A DNA stretch of 64,000 nucleotides, from contig OX621256.1 of NCBI GenBank assembly GCA_951640165.1, forward strand, positions 7,998,001-8,062,000. Direction: 5' to 3'. The notes beneath the pieces were generated by a model, which was not told the DNA's origin, did not search any database, and worked only from the letters and a program-made list of their open reading frames with translations. Position numbers and translations under genes: made by a program. This DNA is from Pseudoips prasinana (lineage: Eukaryota; Arthropoda; Insecta; Lepidoptera; Nolidae). This document shows positions 61,336-64,000 of this stretch, piece after piece; within the stretch, counting starts at the first letter, position 1; each line of letters opens with the position of its first letter.

Positions 61336-61420
61336 ATAACCCATGTGAATACAATTTAAATAGGAATGGTAGTCTATTGCACAACTTTTCTAGTGATTAC
61401 ATTTTTAATGAATGTTGCCG

Positions 61421-61470
61421 ATGTTTGTACAAAAAAGAAAAATGTGAACACATTTTTCTTTTTTGTACCA
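61421..61470. repeat. Hairpin
   Basis: GTACAAAAAAGAAAAATGTG and CATTTTTCTTTTTTGTAC around a short loop. Confidence 0.75.
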
Positions 61471-61548
61471 AATATACATATTCAGCCTAGCTAATGCCCT
61501 ATTCTGTTACCATTCGGCTGTATGTTTTTTTTTAACTTGTGTTTCTAT

Positions 61549-61690
61549 ATACAGACAGGACATTAAGCTACCCCAATCTGTCAAATTTCCCCAATTGGAT
61601 ACGAACCTTATGCTTTTATGATAAAGTTGAAAATCTATAAAAGAAATTTGACAGATTGGGGTAGCTGGATGTGCTGGCGTCTGTATATGA
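61549..61690. mobile_element. Foldback element, ~140 bp
   Basis: ATATACAGACAGGACATTAA, GCTACCCCAATCTGTCAAAT and its complement (ATTTGACAGATTGGGGTAGC, GTCTGTATAT) at 61643-61690. Confidence 0.75.
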
Positions 61691-61873
61691 TATGTGTCTG
61701 TTTGTGATACATTGTCTCTGAATTTTGTTTTAATATAAAATGCATTCGAACTATTCGCATTAAATTATTTTAATAATAGTTGACATAGTTATATGTTTTG
61801 ATTTTTGAGTCTTAAATCTTACATTGATTCTAAAAAATTCGAAAATCACCACGTTAGGAAGAAATACGTTAGC

Positions 61874-61935
61874 ACTTTTTTGTAAATGGAACTAAACAGT
61901 AATGCCTGATTGTTCCATTTACAAAAAAGTTCACT
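61874..61935. repeat. Hairpin
   Basis: ACTTTTTTGTAAATGGAAC and its exact complement around a 19-base loop. Confidence 0.75.
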
Positions 61936-62000
61936 ACAATCATGTGAAAATTAAAAAAAAAAACAATTTTGATGAAAACTAAATGAGCATTAATCTCACG

Positions 62001-62100
62001 GTAGGCAGCGGTTTTCTGGCCCCCCTGGCATTGCGAATGTCCATGAGTAGCGGTTACCACTTACCATCAGGTGGGCCGCTAGTTCGTCTGCCTCAAAAAG
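62001..62100 (+). repeat. R1 tail fragment
   Basis: GGCATTGCGAATGTCCATGA and TTACCATCAGGTGGGCCGCT, GTTCGTCTGCCTC. Confidence 0.65.
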
Positions 62101-62111
62101 CAATAACAAAA

Positions 62112-62215
62112 AATGAAAAATTGTCTATAGAAGATCTATCTAAATTCAAATGATAAAGAACTTTTACCGGTGGATGTAGAAACCACGGGCTATATAATTG
62201 AATTAGATCTTCCAA
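62112..62215 (-). other. Open minus-strand stretch after candidate exon
   Basis: In the same frame as 62270-62563, but beyond three stops, the minus strand reads SSYAYTLEDLIQLYSPWFLH, PPVKVLYHLNLDRSSIDNF. It looks protein-like, and could be a further exon or a decayed 3' coding part. No clean splice pair links it to 62270. Confidence 0.25.
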
Positions 62216-62269
62216 AGTATAAGCATAACTACTCTCCTTTCTCTACATTTTCTAGATTATTTCTTTCAT

Positions 62270-62563
62270 TCAAGATATTTTATCATATAATTTTGTGTTT
62301 AAACCGTAAATGTCTCTGCTATAATAAAGAATAGATTCAACTCTGTAACCAACTTGCAAACATTTTAAATTCCGAATATTTATTCCAAACCAGATTTTTT
62401 CATAGTAGGCCCGGTCCGTTAATTTTCTAAACGGCCCGCTCGCCAACTCGCTCACGTTCCATTCTGGAACACGTTTCAATTCGAAATTCATATTTGGAAC
62501 GCTCGCAACCGGTCGCCCTTGTAATAGTTGGCTGGTGTTATCAAAAAACCATTTTATAGAGAC
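62270..62563 (-). CDS. Candidate last exon of a minus-strand host gene
   Basis: The minus strand has an acceptor-like GTGACACAG, then 97 codons (VSIKWFFDNTSQLLQGRPVA, NFELKRVPEWNVSELASGPF, RAYYEKIWFGINIRNLKCLQ, YRVESILYYSRDIYGLNTKL) and TGA at 62270. The composition is that of a soluble protein, GC content is raised at 62400-62520, and no repeat family covers it. I do not recognise it. The start is unknown, since no suitable upstream exon was found to the right in the window; the GTG at 62572 is not a natural start. Alternative: a processed or decayed gene fragment. Confidence 0.4.
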   Translation of the reverse strand, partial: VSIKWFFDNTSQLLQGRPVASVPNMNFELKRVPEWNVSELASGPFRKLTDRAYYEKIWFGINIRNLKCLQVGYRVESILYYSRDIYGLNTKLYDKIS

Positions 62564-63775
62564 CTGTGTCACAATACTTTCGAGTTTTAACTAGTTTGAA
62601 ATAAAGACTGTCGCATGAGTTGACAGGGCTCTTTGTAAAGTGGTCTCAAGTCGTCGGCAAGTGCAGCGCGAACGAAAATATACGTCGCGCCGAGTTGTTT
62701 TGCCGCCTTATCACTGTGGTCAAAGAATTTCTCATAAGGTCTGATATTGTATTGTGCCTACGTTTTCATGACTCTCTGAAGACTCTTAATTAGGATTTAG
62801 GGAGTGACTTATAATGCTTCAACTCTATTCAAGTTGGTTCTGAGAATTGATCCATTTTATTAAGTTAACGCTAACATATCTAGCGGCATTTTCGATAATT
62901 ATTTCTTGTTAATTTTCATTTCATAATAAAAATATAACAATTACAATAAAATATTATTTTAGAAACCTATCAAATAATCATGTCGGCACGTCTAATTATT
63001 TTAGTTTAATCTGCGGCCGCATCTAGTGCTGGTTCCTGGTTTGATATAGCGGGTATATCGGACAATATAGAATGTAAATATAAACGTATTATAAGCAGTT
63101 TTAGTAGTTTGAAAGGTACTTCCTGCGTTTTTTTCATGCGAGATATATTATAAATAGAAATATTTAAATTGTTTAATGGTGTAAGAGATTTAAATTTTAT
63201 TCAAAACATTTTTCACTTATGTTTATTTTTAATTTTATAGAATAATTTATAAAGTAATACTATGTTTATGCATGTTGTCCTACATTGTTAACTTCTGTTA
63301 TTGCACATCCATGTTACGAAAAATAACTTATTTTATTGGTATGCACGTAATATTATCAATAAAGTAAAAATATTTGTAAAGTACTTTAATCTTAATAACA
63401 GCTATGTTTATCTAAATCGAAAAAAATCTATTTCGTTTATTAATTAGGTACATAAAAGCTTGTTTTCTATTGTTGAAATGTATTACTTTTGAACATAAGT
63501 TTTATTGATTTAGGTGATTCATAAATTAAAGATAGATAGATTAAAAATAGATATTAGTAAGTTTATGAACACAAAATTGGATGTTTCGTAACTTTAGAGA
63601 TTTGTTGAGATTTGTACGCGTAACAAAACAAAACAATATAATAAATTATCATTTATATGTAGGTAAGTACGAAAATCACCAGCGCCAGACTATTTATTAA
63701 GAAATTAAATTCAACTATATTATATTTTAGATACAATATTGAAAAATGGCCCGTCTGTGCGTTGTTTAATTTATA
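62564..63775. other. Non-repetitive stretch
   Basis: No repeat or exon recognised. A moderately GC-rich patch (62640-62700) contains GTGCAGCGCGAACG. Confidence 0.4.
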
Positions 63776-64000
63776 GAGCGGGCGTCGGGGGCCGCGCGGG
63801 ACGAAGGCGGGCTCTCGGCCCGCCAACTTAAAAATGCCGCCGCAGAGCCTCCGAATCGATACGACGCGCGTCACGTGCCGCCGACCGCGACCAATCGCCG
63901 CGCGGCTCGGCGGCCCCCGCGCGCCCGCCTTCCACTCCGCCAGTACACGAGGAGAACTTGCGCGAGACGGACGCACGCCGCGTGCGCTCTCCACGAATAC
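63776..64000 (+). promoter_or_regulatory. CpG-rich putative promoter and 5' UTR
   Basis: An abrupt rise in G+C and CpG after 63775 (GGGCGTCGGGGGCCGCGCGG). It holds an E box (CACGTG at about 63871), a CCAAT motif (GACCAATCGCC at about 63889), an initiator-like CCAGTA with A at 63942, and GGACG at 63969-63973, exactly +28 to +32, which fits the insect DPE. The transcript would leave the window. An ATG at 63833 and the 113-codon minus ORF are composition effects. Confidence 0.45.

Noticed and set aside
63653..63994. 113-codon minus-strand ORF at the right edge
   Set aside because: Arg/Pro/Gly-rich and caused by the CpG-rich block; promoter motifs fit plus-strand transcription better.
1..64000. 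LTR retrotransposon or endogenous retrovirus
   Set aside because: No paired long direct repeats, protease, integrase or envelope-like segment was seen; all reverse transcriptases are of the non-LTR type.

Overview
Eukaryotic nuclear DNA, most likely from a moth or butterfly. It is AT-rich and gene-poor, and it is packed with repeat types I recognise from Lepidoptera: Helitrons starting TC and ending CTAG (often GGGGCACAGCTAG), several tRNA-derived SINEs, a 5S rRNA-like SINE, RTE-, Jockey/CR1- and I-type LINEs, and small foldback DNA elements. No LTR retrotransposon, rRNA gene, true tRNA gene or CRISPR array was seen. Family labels used below are local to this report: S1-S4 are tRNA-derived SINE families, S5 is the 5S-derived SINE, R1-R5 are other interspersed repeats.

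Layout. 1-7500: SINEs, then a three-level nest (R2 repeat containing a TIR transposon containing an RTE LINE) at 1620-5748. 7500-10300: SINEs broken by an R1 copy, a Helitron and a hAT-like MITE. 10300-14620: a ~660-bp unit present three times, with a CR1/Jockey-type LINE (long intact reverse transcriptase ORF) at the first junction. 14620-18100: Helitron and SINE remnants, a perfect 76-bp palindrome and a TIR MITE. 18356-18495: a candidate host-gene first coding exon. 20600-22885: two LINEs in tandem. 23960-36600: short repeats and low-complexity spacer. 37021-37778: a LINE tail. 38059-43597: a nearly complete I-type LINE on the minus strand (ORF1, endonuclease, reverse transcriptase, RNase H) with 12-bp target duplications and three visible lesions.

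44118-50106 is a four-level nest: a minus-strand LINE split by a Jockey-type LINE, itself split by a 3.96-kb Helitron carrying helicase remnants, one of which is split by a Tc1/mariner-like element. At each of the three junctions, removing the inserted DNA rejoins the host reading frame. 51882-53280 holds an intact GC-rich 384-codon ORF resembling a LINE ORF1, with a LINE-like tail but no ORF2. 54399-54955 holds two candidate host exons in matching phase with the exon at 18356. The last 225 bases are CpG-rich and look like the promoter of a plus-strand gene running out of the window; a possible minus-strand exon lies at 62270-62563.

The coding content is therefore almost all transposon-derived. 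The only host-gene candidates are the phase-compatible exon set 18356 / 27881 / 54399 / 54757, the 62270-62563 exon and the terminal promoter. All homology statements rest on recognition of motifs by eye, not on database searches.
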